Notes: generated from the letters alone by a model not told the origin. DNA of 64,000 nt from Prochlorococcus sp. AG-424-P18 (GCA_003213235.1 QCNJ01000001.1:62001-126000); one strand, 5' to 3'. Shown: positions 8,064 through 15,900, counted from the first letter of the stretch. Numbers and translations: made by a program.

Positions 8064-8851
8064 TGTTTGATAAATTTTGGTTTGACGCAAAAAATATAAA
8101 TTGTTTTAAAAATGGCTTTAGAGTAATTAAAAATTTAAATTTAAAGATATCTTATTCAGAAAATGTAATATTAATCGGCCCAAATGGTTCAGGTAAATCA
8201 TCTCTAATTGAAATAATTAATAGAAACTTATACCCAGTAGTAGCTAATGAATCGAAACTAAAGATATTTGACAAAGAACTTGTAAATTTATGGGAACTAA
8301 GAAATAAAATAAGTACCGTAAATAATGATATAAAAAATAGAATAAATCCAAATTTACAAGTTTTTGATTTAATTTTAAGTGGACTATATGGAAGATATTG
8401 TTACGTACAAAAAAAATCTGAAAGAGATTCTTATAAGGTGGGAAAAATCATGAAGAAAATGAATATTTCTAATTTATCTAAAAAGAATTTTTCCTATTTA
8501 TCAGATGGAGAAAAACAAATTTCTCTCATTGCAAGGGCATTAATCAAAAAACCTGAAATTTTAATCCTAGATGAACCAACTGCAAATTTAGATTATAAAT
8601 CAAAGTTTTTTGTAATTGATAAGGTTAATGAATTATCAAAATTAAATACGAAAATTTTATGCGTTACTCATGATATTTCAATGATTACCAAAATTTATGA
8701 CCGGGTCATAATGCTAAGAGATGGCAAAATAATCGCCGATGGAAATCAAAATAAGGTTATGAATAGTGAAAATTTTAATAAGTTATTTGGTATTCAAGTA
8801 GAGATAACAAATAATAATGGACTTTGGAATATAAACAGATTATCTAAATAA
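8063..8851 (+). CDS. stand-alone ABC transporter ATPase
   Basis: 262-aa nucleotide-binding subunit with Walker A GPNGSGKS (residues 39-46), signature LSDGEKQ (about 146-152) and Walker B ILILDEP (166-172), then switch His in VTHDIS. The layout resembles metal/siderophore-type (FhuC/YlmA-like) ATPases more than multi-drug exporters, but no cognate permease or binding protein is adjacent. The GTG start overlaps the preceding micro-gene stop by one base, implying translational coupling. Placement between a Rieske oxygenase and Fur-box-linked genes suggests a link to iron or to tetrapyrrole metabolism (inference). Confidence 0.8.
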   Translation: MFDKFWFDAKNINCFKNGFRVIKNLNLKISYSENVILIGPNGSGKSSLIEIINRNLYPVVANESKLKIFDKELVNLWELRNKISTVNNDIKNRINPNLQVFDLILSGLYGRYCYVQKKSERDSYKVGKIMKKMNISNLSKKNFSYLSDGEKQISLIARALIKKPEILILDEPTANLDYKSKFFVIDKVNELSKLNTKILCVTHDISMITKIYDRVIMLRDGKIIADGNQNKVMNSENFNKLFGIQVEITNNNGLWNINRLSK

Positions 8852-9032
8852 CAATTATAAAAATAGCTATTGCAATAGCAAGAAATACAAATTTTTTACT
8901 TTTTAGAAATGAAGAGGATTTATTTTTAAATGAAGAAGATCCACATTTAGAGCAGACAATCTTACCTCCTAAAGAGCGGTCTGAGACGAATGAAGAACTT
9001 CCACAATTAAAGCAAACTCTTTTTACGCTCAT
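8844..9032 (-). CDS. zinc-ribbon membrane protein, 62 aa
   Basis: Two CxxC knuckles (CFNCG near residue 7 and CSKCG near 27) form a zinc ribbon, joined by a Ser/Lys-rich linker to one C-terminal transmembrane helix (FVFLAIAIAIFIIVI). The 3' end overlaps the end of the convergent ABC ATPase gene by 8 bases. The start lies about 78 bases from the first Fur-box-like site, divergent from the Crp-family regulator, so it could share iron control. Specific role unknown. Confidence 0.7.
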   Translation of the reverse strand: MSVKRVCFNCGSSSFVSDRSLGGKIVCSKCGSSSFKNKSSSFLKSKKFVFLAIAIAIFIIVI

Positions 9033-9109
9033 TTAAAATAAATTATTTAGTTATCCTACTTAAATTATATTCATAAATACTTTGTAAAGAAAAACTTCAG
9101 AAATCTCAT

Positions 9110-9128
9110 GATAATGAGAATCTATTGC
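9110..9128. promoter_or_regulatory. Fur-box-like site 1
   Basis: GATAATGAGAATCTATTGC matches 14 of 19 positions of the classical Fur consensus GATAATGATAATCATTATC. It lies in the divergent spacer between the zinc-ribbon gene (start 9032) and the Crp-family gene (start 9185). Confidence 0.55.
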
Positions 9129-9154
9129 AATAAGCAATTTTTTAGTGCATAATT

Positions 9155-9173
9155 GATAATAATTCTCATTATC
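9155..9173. promoter_or_regulatory. Fur-box-like site 2
   Basis: GATAATAATTCTCATTATC matches 16 of 19 positions of the Fur consensus and has perfect outer arms (GATAAT/ATTATC). Ending 11 bases before the ATG of the Crp-family gene, it would block transcription or translation start when Fe-Fur is bound. Confidence 0.7.
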
Positions 9174-9184
9174 ATGTTAAATAA

Positions 9185-9772
9185 ATGAATTTCCATAGTT
9201 ATGGAGAATCTCCGTCAAGATCAGTAAGGATAATAACTGGACAATCAGTATTAATAGATCCTTCATCAAGGCCAAAAGGGACATGCCTAGAAGTTGAAAG
9301 TGGAATTGCAAGAGTTTATTGTCCATGTGAAGAAACTGAAGGAATGACACTCGCATTTTTACAATCAGGAGATCAATTAAGAACCGACCTTTTATGTAGC
9401 GAAGGTGTCTGTGTAGAAGCACTAACAGATTTGTCTTTTCACAGCAATGTAAATATTGATGAGAATATTGGTTTCGATGCAGTAAATGAATGGACTTTGC
9501 AACTCCTTAGGATTAGACACTTAGGAAATGCAGAACAGCGATTACAAGCGTTGTTTTCAATACTAGTAAATCGTCTAGGTAGAAGATGTGGTCAATGGTG
9601 TGAGTTACCTTTTAGGTTAACTCATGAAAGGATTGGTGAATTAATCGGTTCTACACGAGTAACATCAACAAGATTAATTTCTAAATTAAGATTATCTGAG
9701 TTATTAATAGCCCCTATTGGAACCCAAACAGTTAGTGTTGCTCCTTCTTTTATTGAAACATCGCCGCTATAA
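9185..9772 (+). CDS. Crp/Fnr-family transcription regulator, probably iron-regulated
   Basis: 195-aa regulator with an N-terminal cupin-like sensor region and a C-terminal winged helix-turn-helix. The recognition part LTHERIGELIGSTRVTSTRL (about 145-164) is very like that of NtcA and other cyanobacterial Crp-family activators. The sensor half is shorter and has several Cys (C34, C46, C48, C71, C76), and I do not see the cAMP-binding signature. Two Fur-box-like sites precede the start, so it is probably induced by iron limitation. A 96-aa gene follows after 4 bases in the same operon. Confidence 0.82.
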   Translation: MNFHSYGESPSRSVRIITGQSVLIDPSSRPKGTCLEVESGIARVYCPCEETEGMTLAFLQSGDQLRTDLLCSEGVCVEALTDLSFHSNVNIDENIGFDAVNEWTLQLLRIRHLGNAEQRLQALFSILVNRLGRRCGQWCELPFRLTHERIGELIGSTRVTSTRLISKLRLSELLIAPIGTQTVSVAPSFIETSPL

Positions 9773-9776
9773 AAAT

Positions 9777-10067
9777 ATGAAGGAATCACAATCACTTACT
9801 AACAACTTGTTAATGGAAGTTGAAGTTTTATCGAATAGACTCAGAAATATCAAGCAATCCTACAAATCTACAGAAAATAAAGCATTGAAGGGTAGATTAT
9901 TTTCTGAAAACAGAAAACTTTTTAAAAGAGTTAATGAGATTTATAAAATTGCTGATCTCTTAAATAAAAACAATACAGAGAATATTAACTTTTCTAATTT
10001 ACTTGTTGAAATAACGAAAAGAACATTGAATGAAAATAAATTTGAAAGTAATTTATTTTTTCTTTAA
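9777..10067 (+). CDS. small helical hypothetical protein in the Crp-family operon
   Basis: ATG 9777 (MKESQSLTNNLLMEVEVLSN) lies 4 bases after the regulator's stop; the frame extends upstream to 9717 but that part overlaps the regulator gene and is not protein-like. The product is predicted all-helical with a likely coiled coil (residues 5-65). Its 3' end overlaps the convergent ferritin gene by 15 bases. Function unknown; co-transcription with the regulator suggests the same iron response. Confidence 0.65.
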   Translation: MKESQSLTNNLLMEVEVLSNRLRNIKQSYKSTENKALKGRLFSENRKLFKRVNEIYKIADLLNKNNTENINFSNLLVEITKRTLNENKFESNLFFL

Positions 10068-10613
10068 ATCACTATCTATCAATAAGATTGCAGAAGGTTG
10101 ATTACAAGCAAACTTTACTTTACCAAGTATGTTTGCGAATTCATCTTCTGATTTAGTTTGAGCCTCAATGATTGGATCTAAAAATACATTAGTTCTTGTA
10201 TCTGAAATTCTTTCTGAAATAGAATAAAGTTGTTGCAGAGATGAAGTTAAATCAGCCTCCATGTTGAAAGAATAAGAAATCAGATCCTCTATCGAATCCC
10301 ATTGTTGAACTGGTGCAGGAATTTCATCTAATTTTACGCTTTGTCCTCTTGCGATTAAGTAATCTGCAAATTTCTGAGCATGTTCCATTTCACCTTGTGA
10401 TTCACTTAGAAAATGAGAAGCAAATCCATTTAAATCACGTTCTTGAAACCAGAGATATATAGAAAAATATTGAACATTGGCGTATCTTTCCATTGTTAAA
10501 TGTTCAAAAATATTATCCAATAAACTTTTTTCAATTGGTTGTGCGACAGCTCTTCCCGATGGACCAAAATTAATTAATTTCTTTAACTTTAGATTATTTT
10601 CTTTCATTGCCAT
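10053..10613 (-). CDS. ferritin
   Basis: Ferritin-type non-haem iron storage protein, 186 aa. The four-helix core carries ferroxidase-type residues in MERYANVQYFSIYLWF (E, Y) and SQGEMEHAQKFADYL (the E-x-x-H pattern), then NMEADLTSSLQQLY and IEAQTKSEDEF. About 15 extra residues precede the usual ferritin start; an alternative ATG two codons downstream (10607) is possible. Oxidises Fe2+ and stores it as a mineral core. A Fur-box-like site lies 79 bases upstream. It sits next to an iron-type ABC ATPase on the same strand. Confidence 0.9.
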   Translation of the reverse strand: MAMKENNLKLKKLINFGPSGRAVAQPIEKSLLDNIFEHLTMERYANVQYFSIYLWFQERDLNGFASHFLSESQGEMEHAQKFADYLIARGQSVKLDEIPAPVQQWDSIEDLISYSFNMEADLTSSLQQLYSISERISDTRTNVFLDPIIEAQTKSEDEFANILGKVKFACNQPSAILLIDSDLKKK

Positions 10614-10691
10614 ATGAGAATCTAATAAAATAATACAACATTTTGTATAAATTAGTAATTAATTAATCCTTTAATTTAAATTAAATAATAT

Positions 10692-10710
10692 GATAATGAA
10701 AATCAATCTC
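10692..10710. promoter_or_regulatory. Fur-box-like site upstream of ferritin
   Basis: GATAATGAAAATCAATCTC matches 16 of 19 positions of the Fur consensus. It lies 79 bases upstream of the ferritin ATG on the promoter side. Ferritin is normally made under iron sufficiency, so the site could mean activation or relief rather than simple repression (inference). Confidence 0.6.
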
Positions 10711-10850
10711 AATACTATAAATGTACTTACAGTACAGATTTTCTGAACTGCTATTAACTAATAAAATATATAACAGTAAAAAAAAGAAATGTAAAAAGAA
10801 AAAATGCTCTAATTGGAAGGGGGGCAAGTGTAATTGCTTATAAAAAAAGT

Positions 10851-11909
10851 CTATATATATTCCTTATATGCTCCAGGATATAAAAAATAATAACTATTTG
10901 TATTAATAGAAAGAGAACATTTATCGCCATTATTAAAGAGATTATTAATATCAGTTCTAACCCTTAATATGTTTCCATTAATATATACTTTATATATAAG
11001 AAATTCTCCAAGAAATTCTTTAGATATAACAATCGCATCACCAGAATCTGATCTTTTAATTTTAATAAATTTAGGCGAAATTGACATACTTTTGATACCT
11101 GTATTTTTCAAATACTCTGGACAATTTATTTCACCTAAACAAGACATATATGAATTACCATTTTTTTGAAGATTAATAATGTTATTACCCAAAATAAAAC
11201 TACTAACAAATAGAGTCTTGGGATTGTTTAGAAGGTTAATTGGTGTATCAATTTGATGTATTTTTCCTTCATTCATGACGGCAACTTTATCGCAAATTGA
11301 CATTGCCTCCTCCGGATCATGAGTAACCATCAATCCACTTGCATTACAACCTTTTAGGATGTTTGGGAGTTCACTTCTCAATTTCAGTTTGACATGCATA
11401 TCAAGACTACAAAATGGTTCATCTAATAAAATAAAATTAGTTCCAGGAGCAAGAGCCCTCGCAATTGCTAGTCTTTGTTTTTGGCCTCCAGATAATTCAT
11501 GTGGGTATCTTCTAATAAAACTATCAAGACCTACAACATTTAATAAATAGTCAACTCTAGATCTATCTTTTTTGTTTTTTAAACCAAAAATTACATTTTC
11601 CAAAACAGTTAAGTGAGGGAAAAGTGCATAGTCTTGAAAAACCATACCAATATTTCTTTTCTCAGGGCTAAGAATTTTTTTTTCACTTGAAATTTCCTTA
11701 TCATTTAGAGAAATGCTCCCTCTAGAGGGATATTCGAACCCCGCGATTAATCTTAAAAGAGTAGTTTTTCCGCAACCAGAAGGACCAAGCAGCCCTAACA
11801 ATTCGCCATTTTCAATTTTCAGGTTAATTGACTTTAATATCCAACTTGAACATTCTCGCTTATCATATTTATGATGCAAATCATCAATTAGTAACGCATC
11901 ATTTTTCAC
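10851..11909 (-). CDS. futC: iron(III)-type ABC transporter ATPase (FutC/FbpC-like)
   Basis: I place the start at GTG 11909 (VKNDALLIDDLHHKYDKREC), preceded by an AAGAAG ribosome-binding-like stretch; this gives 352 aa, the usual FbpC/PotA-family length. The frame extends to a TTG at 11999 but the extra 30 residues are unlike the family and would leave no promoter space. Walker A GPSGCGKT at about 42-49, signature LSGGQKQ, Walker B FILLDEP and a C-terminal TOBE-like regulatory region (NNIINLQKNGNSY onwards). Energises Fe3+ (or possibly another substrate) import; permease and binding protein are not nearby. Adjacent ferritin supports the iron assignment. Confidence 0.78.
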   Translation of the reverse strand: MKNDALLIDDLHHKYDKRECSSWILKSINLKIENGELLGLLGPSGCGKTTLLRLIAGFEYPSRGSISLNDKEISSEKKILSPEKRNIGMVFQDYALFPHLTVLENVIFGLKNKKDRSRVDYLLNVVGLDSFIRRYPHELSGGQKQRLAIARALAPGTNFILLDEPFCSLDMHVKLKLRSELPNILKGCNASGLMVTHDPEEAMSICDKVAVMNEGKIHQIDTPINLLNNPKTLFVSSFILGNNIINLQKNGNSYMSCLGEINCPEYLKNTGIKSMSISPKFIKIKRSDSGDAIVISKEFLGEFLIYKVYINGNILRVRTDINNLFNNGDKCSLSINTNSYYFLYPGAYKEYI

Positions 11910-11968
11910 TAAGTTCTTCTTATTCAAATATATTAAGTTAGCAGAAAATATCCACCTAAAATATCCCT

Positions 11969-11984
11969 TGTATAATTTTATACA
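11969..11984. promoter_or_regulatory. palindromic divergent promoter/operator (futC-like / nth)
   Basis: TGTATAATTTTATACA is a 7-2-7 inverted repeat. It holds TATAAT on the + strand (11971-11976), well placed as a -10 box for nth (start 12005), and TATAAA on the other strand for the ABC gene starting at 11909. It may be a shared promoter with or without a repressor site. Confidence 0.45.
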
Positions 11985-12004
11985 CCGTTTAATTTTCAAA
12001 TTTA

Positions 12005-12658
12005 ATGAGAAAGTCCGAAAGAGCAGAAATAATACGCAAGGAACTCAAAAAGCTATATCCATCGCCTCCAATACCCCTTGATCATACAAATGCATACACA
12101 CTTCTAGTCGCCGTAGTTTTAAGTGCTCAATCAACAGATAAGAAGGTTAATGAATTAACAAAAAGCTTATTTAAAGTTGCAGATAATCCAGAAAAGATGA
12201 TGCAGCTAGGTATTCATGGCATTTACAAATACATAAAGTTTTTAGGTCTATCTAATCAAAAATCAAAGAACATTTATAACTTATCTAAATTATTGATTGA
12301 GAGGCATAATGGTACGGTCCCAGATTCTTTTGAGAAGCTTGAATCTCTTCCAGGGGTAGGTCATAAAACAGCATCAGTTGTAATGTCTCAAGTGTTTAAA
12401 ATCCCCTCATTCCCAGTAGATACTCACATACACAGGTTGGCACAAAGATGGGGGCTTTCAAATGGAGATAGCGTAGTTCAAACAGAAAAAGACCTAAAAA
12501 AAATATTTCCTGTTAATGATTGGAATACTTTACATTTACAAATAATCTTTTATGGCAGGGAATACTGTACAGCAAGAGGCTGTGATGGAACAAAATGTTA
12601 TTTATGTCGCACTCTTTATCCCAAAAGAAAAAAGAAATTTATATGTAAAAAGCCTTAA
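12005..12658 (+). CDS. nth: endonuclease III (DNA glycosylase/AP lyase)
   Basis: Base-excision repair enzyme removing oxidised pyrimidines. The helix-hairpin-helix LPGVGHKTA with catalytic Lys121 and catalytic Asp139 in VDTHIHR are intact; overall length (217 aa) is normal. The C-terminal iron-sulfur motif is unusual: cysteines are at 188, 193, 198, 201 and 214 instead of the standard C-x6-C-x2-C-x5-C. Either a differently spaced cluster or a structural zinc/no cluster is possible. Divergent from the ABC gene to its left with a palindromic promoter between. Confidence 0.9.
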   Translation: MRKSERAEIIRKELKKLYPSPPIPLDHTNAYTLLVAVVLSAQSTDKKVNELTKSLFKVADNPEKMMQLGIHGIYKYIKFLGLSNQKSKNIYNLSKLLIERHNGTVPDSFEKLESLPGVGHKTASVVMSQVFKIPSFPVDTHIHRLAQRWGLSNGDSVVQTEKDLKKIFPVNDWNTLHLQIIFYGREYCTARGCDGTKCYLCRTLYPKRKKKFICKKP

Positions 12659-12693
12659 GAAATTTATATAATATTAAAATTAGTTTTTTAATC

Positions 12694-13353
12694 ATGAAAA
12701 TAGCAATTACTGGTGCATCGGGTAAAACAGGTTATAGAATTTCCGAAGAAGCAGTAAAGAAAGGATATAAAGTAAGGCAAATCATCAGAAAGAATTCAAA
12801 AGTTTCAGCAGGACTAGAGCGTTTAGAAACAATTAGGGTTTGTTTAGACAAAAAAGGGGAACTTGATGAAGCTTTAAAAGATATTGATGCTTTGATAATT
12901 GCGACTGGAGCGAGAGCATCATTAGATTTAACTGGTCCTGCAAAGGTTGATGCATTAGGTGTATACAGGCAATTAGAGAGTTGCAAAAGAGTTGGCATTA
13001 AAAGAGTTATTTTAGTTAGTTCCCTTTGTACTGGTAAATTATTTCATCCATTAAACTTATTTGGTTTAATTCTTATTTGGAAGAAATTAGGTGAAAACTT
13101 TCTACGCAATTCAAATTTTGAATGGACTATTATTAGACCAGGAGGATTAAAGGAAAATGAAGATATTAAATCAGAAAATATAAATTATTCAAAAGAAGAT
13201 ACTCAAGTTAATGGATCAATACCAAGAAGATTAGTTGCGCAATGTTGTATAGATTCTTTAAAAAACAAAGAATCAATAAATAAATTAATAGAAGTTACAA
13301 GTTCAAATGATAATAAAAAGATATCTTTTAAAAAAGCTATGCAAATGATTTAA
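12694..13353 (+). CDS. NAD(P)-binding SDR/NmrA-like protein
   Basis: Atypical short-chain dehydrogenase fold of 219 aa with an N-terminal Rossmann motif GASGKTG (residues 7-13), then DALIIATGARAS and VILVSSLCTG and the late conserved WTIIRPGGLKE. The YxxxK catalytic pair is not evident, so it may bind NAD(P)H without classical dehydrogenase activity, as many NmrA-like and YwnB-like proteins do. Cyanobacterial relatives are often annotated as NADH-flavin reductases; the substrate cannot be inferred. Lies 35 bases after nth. Confidence 0.75.
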   Translation: MKIAITGASGKTGYRISEEAVKKGYKVRQIIRKNSKVSAGLERLETIRVCLDKKGELDEALKDIDALIIATGARASLDLTGPAKVDALGVYRQLESCKRVGIKRVILVSSLCTGKLFHPLNLFGLILIWKKLGENFLRNSNFEWTIIRPGGLKENEDIKSENINYSKEDTQVNGSIPRRLVAQCCIDSLKNKESINKLIEVTSSNDNKKISFKKAMQMI

Positions 13354-13379
13354 AAGATGTAAATATATTAATTAAAACT

Positions 13380-13568
13380 ATGAAAATAAATCCCAAAATT
13401 GACGCATTACAATTAATGCTTACCGATTTAAGAACTAGAAATGAGCCAATAAGACATAAAGCTGCATTTAAAGGTTGTCAACCAGAATTTCAAAGTCTTG
13501 TATCAAGATTAATAAAGCAGTTAGAGGACGAATTAGTTGCTGAAAAGCTTACTAATCGTGATAGTTAA
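13380..13568 (+). CDS. conserved small protein, 62 aa
   Basis: ATG 13380 (MKINPKIDALQLMLTDLRTR), 26 bases after the NmrA-like gene. A mainly helical soluble protein with a central RHKAAFKGCQPEFQSLVSRL segment. I do not recognise a named domain; the balanced composition indicates a real gene. Convergent with the fusion gene at 13579. Confidence 0.65.
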   Translation: MKINPKIDALQLMLTDLRTRNEPIRHKAAFKGCQPEFQSLVSRLIKQLEDELVAEKLTNRDS

Positions 13569-13578
13569 AAAATTTAGA

Positions 13579-14190
13579 TTACTTAAATGAAATTAAGTTA
13601 TCCAATTTTGCTTGTTCTGAAAGTTCATCATATCCTCCAAAAAATTTATTATCCAAAAATATTTGAGGGAAAGTATTATGGCTACTTTGAGCCATGATTT
13701 TTTGAAAGCTATCATCATTGTCTATTAGAGTAACTTCATGAGGGATAGATAAAGAATTAAGCAATCTAATTGCTCTTTTAGACCAAGGACAATCCTTTAA
13801 AATATATGCTTTTACACGTGATTCATTAGTGATTAAATTATGATTTGAGATATTAATAATTTTCTGTTCAAAAGAAAGTAAAAATATATCAGTACCTTTT
13901 TTTACAATACATCCCTCCTCTAGATGCCCGCCAAACACATTACATCCCTCATCTGCAAAACTCAAATGTAAATGAACATCTCCTTTATTAAAATGTCCGT
14001 TTAAAGAAACTATTTCTAGATTTCCTTCAAATTTATTTATCTCTTGATTACCTGGGCATTGAATACAAACTGTTCTAAGATTACCAACCACTCCAGAAAC
14101 ATACCCGTATAAATTATTCGATAAAGAATATTCTTTAATTGAATTTATCAAATCAGATTCTGGAGATAGCTTTAGGCTATGAGGCTGCAT
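13579..14190 (-). CDS. DUF296 (PPC)-glutaredoxin fusion protein
   Basis: Two domains in 203 aa. Residues 1-115 match the PPC/DUF296 fold, with the hallmark HLHLSFADEGCNVFGGHL at about 73-90; His73, His75 and His89 correspond to the metal-binding positions of bacterial PPC proteins. Residues 125-203 form a glutaredoxin with a CPWS active site (134-137), cis-Pro in TFP (173-175) and GGYDEL (185-190). The single-frame fusion implies that the redox partner acts on or with the PPC domain. Classical glutaredoxins have CPYC; here the second Cys is Ser, so a monothiol mechanism is expected. Function unknown. Confidence 0.85.
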   Translation of the reverse strand: MQPHSLKLSPESDLINSIKEYSLSNNLYGYVSGVVGNLRTVCIQCPGNQEINKFEGNLEIVSLNGHFNKGDVHLHLSFADEGCNVFGGHLEEGCIVKKGTDIFLLSFEQKIINISNHNLITNESRVKAYILKDCPWSKRAIRLLNSLSIPHEVTLIDNDDSFQKIMAQSSHNTFPQIFLDNKFFGGYDELSEQAKLDNLISFK

Positions 14191-14374
14191 TAGATATAAG
14201 GAATAATTTTGTAATATAAAACATCATCATTCATAAAGAGAAGTTGAGTTTATAATCTTTAGGATTCAGATTTAAATTAAATTTTAGAATCTTGCATCAA
14301 AAACCATTTAAAATTTTTACTTAAAATTTAAGCTTGTTGAGAGTGTAATATAATTTTTATATACAAAAACTAAT

Positions 14375-14914
14375 TTGTTATTAAGAAAAAATCTTTCAAA
14401 TTTGGCATTGAATATTCCCAATTTATTATCGATATCTCGCCTTTTCCTTGTATTCCCATTAATACTTTTTTTAGAAATTAACAGACCTTTTTATGTCTTT
14501 ATATTGATTATTATTGGAGGTTTAACTGATTATTTTGACGGGTTAATTGCAAGGAAATTTAATCTTAAAACCAGATTAGGAGCTATCCTTGATCCCTTAA
14601 GCGATAAAGTATTCTATTTAATTCCTTTGACTTTCCTTTGTAAAAATAATTTTATCCCCTTCTGGTCTTTGTCATTAATTTTATTTAGAGAATTAATTAT
14701 CTCTAGCCTAAGGAACTCTACAAAAGACGGTTTGCCTGCATCAATGTTAGGAAAATATAAAACATTTTTCTTTTTTATTTCAGTAATTACCTTCTTTACA
14801 CCATTAAAAATTACTTTATTGAATAATTTGGCTTTAATTTTTTATTGGTTAGGATTCATCCTGACCTTAGTGACTTTATTAGGCTATTTAAGAATTAAAA
14901 AGAATATTATCTGA
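14375..14914 (+). CDS. pgsA: CDP-diacylglycerol-glycerol-3-phosphate 3-phosphatidyltransferase
   Basis: Phosphatidylglycerol synthesis, inner membrane. The CDP-alcohol phosphotransferase signature is perfect: D52-x2-D55-G56-x2-A59-R60-x8-G69-x3-D73-x3-D77. The protein is highly hydrophobic with several transmembrane helices and has the usual length (179 aa). TTG 14375 is taken as start; no ATG precedes the conserved region. Phosphatidylglycerol is essential for photosystem function in cyanobacteria. The 3' end overlaps the convergent epimerase gene by 27 bases. Confidence 0.9.
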   Translation: MLLRKNLSNLALNIPNLLSISRLFLVFPLILFLEINRPFYVFILIIIGGLTDYFDGLIARKFNLKTRLGAILDPLSDKVFYLIPLTFLCKNNFIPFWSLSLILFRELIISSLRNSTKDGLPASMLGKYKTFFFFISVITFFTPLKITLLNNLALIFYWLGFILTLVTLLGYLRIKKNII

Positions 14915-15814
14915 ATTTTCATCAAACTCCTCACTCTTTTTATTATTAAAATCATTCACAAAACTATCCTTTAGACCGTTAAGTAAATCAAAAGTTGGCG
15001 CCCACTCTAAATCACGTTTTATCTTAGAGATATCAGTCTGATAATGATTTAATCTAATTGGAAATCCCTTTCGAGACTTAGGATCTAATTTTTGATAATC
15101 AAATGTTCTTAAAGAAATCTCATTTTGGTTTAATCCAAGAACTTTCGCACAGAAAAAGATTAAACCCTCGATTGTTACTCCTTTTTCACCTGAACAATTA
15201 TAAATATTATTTCTGGAATTTTCAAAATTTATGCACCTAATCATTACATCAGTTAGATCCGAAACATGGCCTAGCTGAGTAATTAAAGAACCGTCACCAG
15301 GGATTGGTATAGATTTTTTAGTAAATAACCTTTCAAAAAACCAATTTTCAATTTTATTATAATTTCCTGGTCCATAAATATAAGTAGGTCTAAAACTTGT
15401 AAAAGGAATTTTTTGTTTTTTTAACCAATTTTCTGTCTCAAACTTTCCTTTGTGCCTACTTTCTGGATCAATTGGATCAACCTCGGATAAGGGTAGTTCA
15501 GAATTATCTTTATAAACACCTGCAGAGCTTACATATATATATCTCTGGAAAGAGTTATCTAAATTTTCTAGAAGAAGTTTGGTTTGTTCTAACTCTCGTC
15601 CAGAAATATCAAAAACAACATCATACTTTTCATTTCTTAGCTTGACGATATCTTCTGAATTATTTCTATCACCCTTAATTAAATTTGTTTTTTCAGGATT
15701 ACTTTTATTACCTCTCGTGAAAATATCAATATCATAATTTTTACTTAATAACTTTCCAACCAAAGACTTGCCAACAAATCTAGTGCCACCCATTACAAGA
15801 ATTTTCATATTCAA
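14888..15814 (-). CDS. CSP41-like NAD-dependent epimerase/dehydratase family protein
   Basis: Extended SDR fold, 308 aa, with GGTRFVGKSL near the N-terminus (Rossmann motif), YIYVSSAGVY, and SFRPTYIYGPGN. The YxxxK site is altered to RHKGKFETE (Tyr lost, Lys kept), which is characteristic of the chloroplast CSP41 RNA-binding/endonuclease group and its cyanobacterial relatives rather than of sugar epimerases. A role in RNA metabolism is therefore possible, though most annotations call it a nucleotide-sugar epimerase. ATG 15808 is an alternative start two codons in. Confidence 0.78.
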   Translation of the reverse strand: MNMKILVMGGTRFVGKSLVGKLLSKNYDIDIFTRGNKSNPEKTNLIKGDRNNSEDIVKLRNEKYDVVFDISGRELEQTKLLLENLDNSFQRYIYVSSAGVYKDNSELPLSEVDPIDPESRHKGKFETENWLKKQKIPFTSFRPTYIYGPGNYNKIENWFFERLFTKKSIPIPGDGSLITQLGHVSDLTDVMIRCINFENSRNNIYNCSGEKGVTIEGLIFFCAKVLGLNQNEISLRTFDYQKLDPKSRKGFPIRLNHYQTDISKIKRDLEWAPTFDLLNGLKDSFVNDFNNKKSEEFDENSDNILFNS

Positions 15815-15900
15815 AAAATATTTAACTGAAGTAGTAATCTTAAATAGAATTACATATTGAATAGTACTACTAATAAGTAATTAATGAAAAGGATGATTCT

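Noticed and set aside
9717-9776. Upstream extension of the 96-aa gene
   Set aside because: Overlaps the Crp-family gene; leucine-rich shadow of its 3' end.
10722-10736. LexA box reading of the palindrome
   Set aside because: Spacing between the two GTAC halves is 5, not 4 as in the cyanobacterial LexA consensus.
11910-11999. TTG extension of the iron ABC ATPase
   Set aside because: Thirty extra residues are unlike the family; the GTG at 11909 has a better ribosome-binding context.
14925-14940. ACTCCTCAC string resembling the Yfr1 sRNA core
   Set aside because: It lies within the coding end of the CSP41-like gene, lacks flanking stems, and the Yfr1 core ends CACAC, not CACTC.
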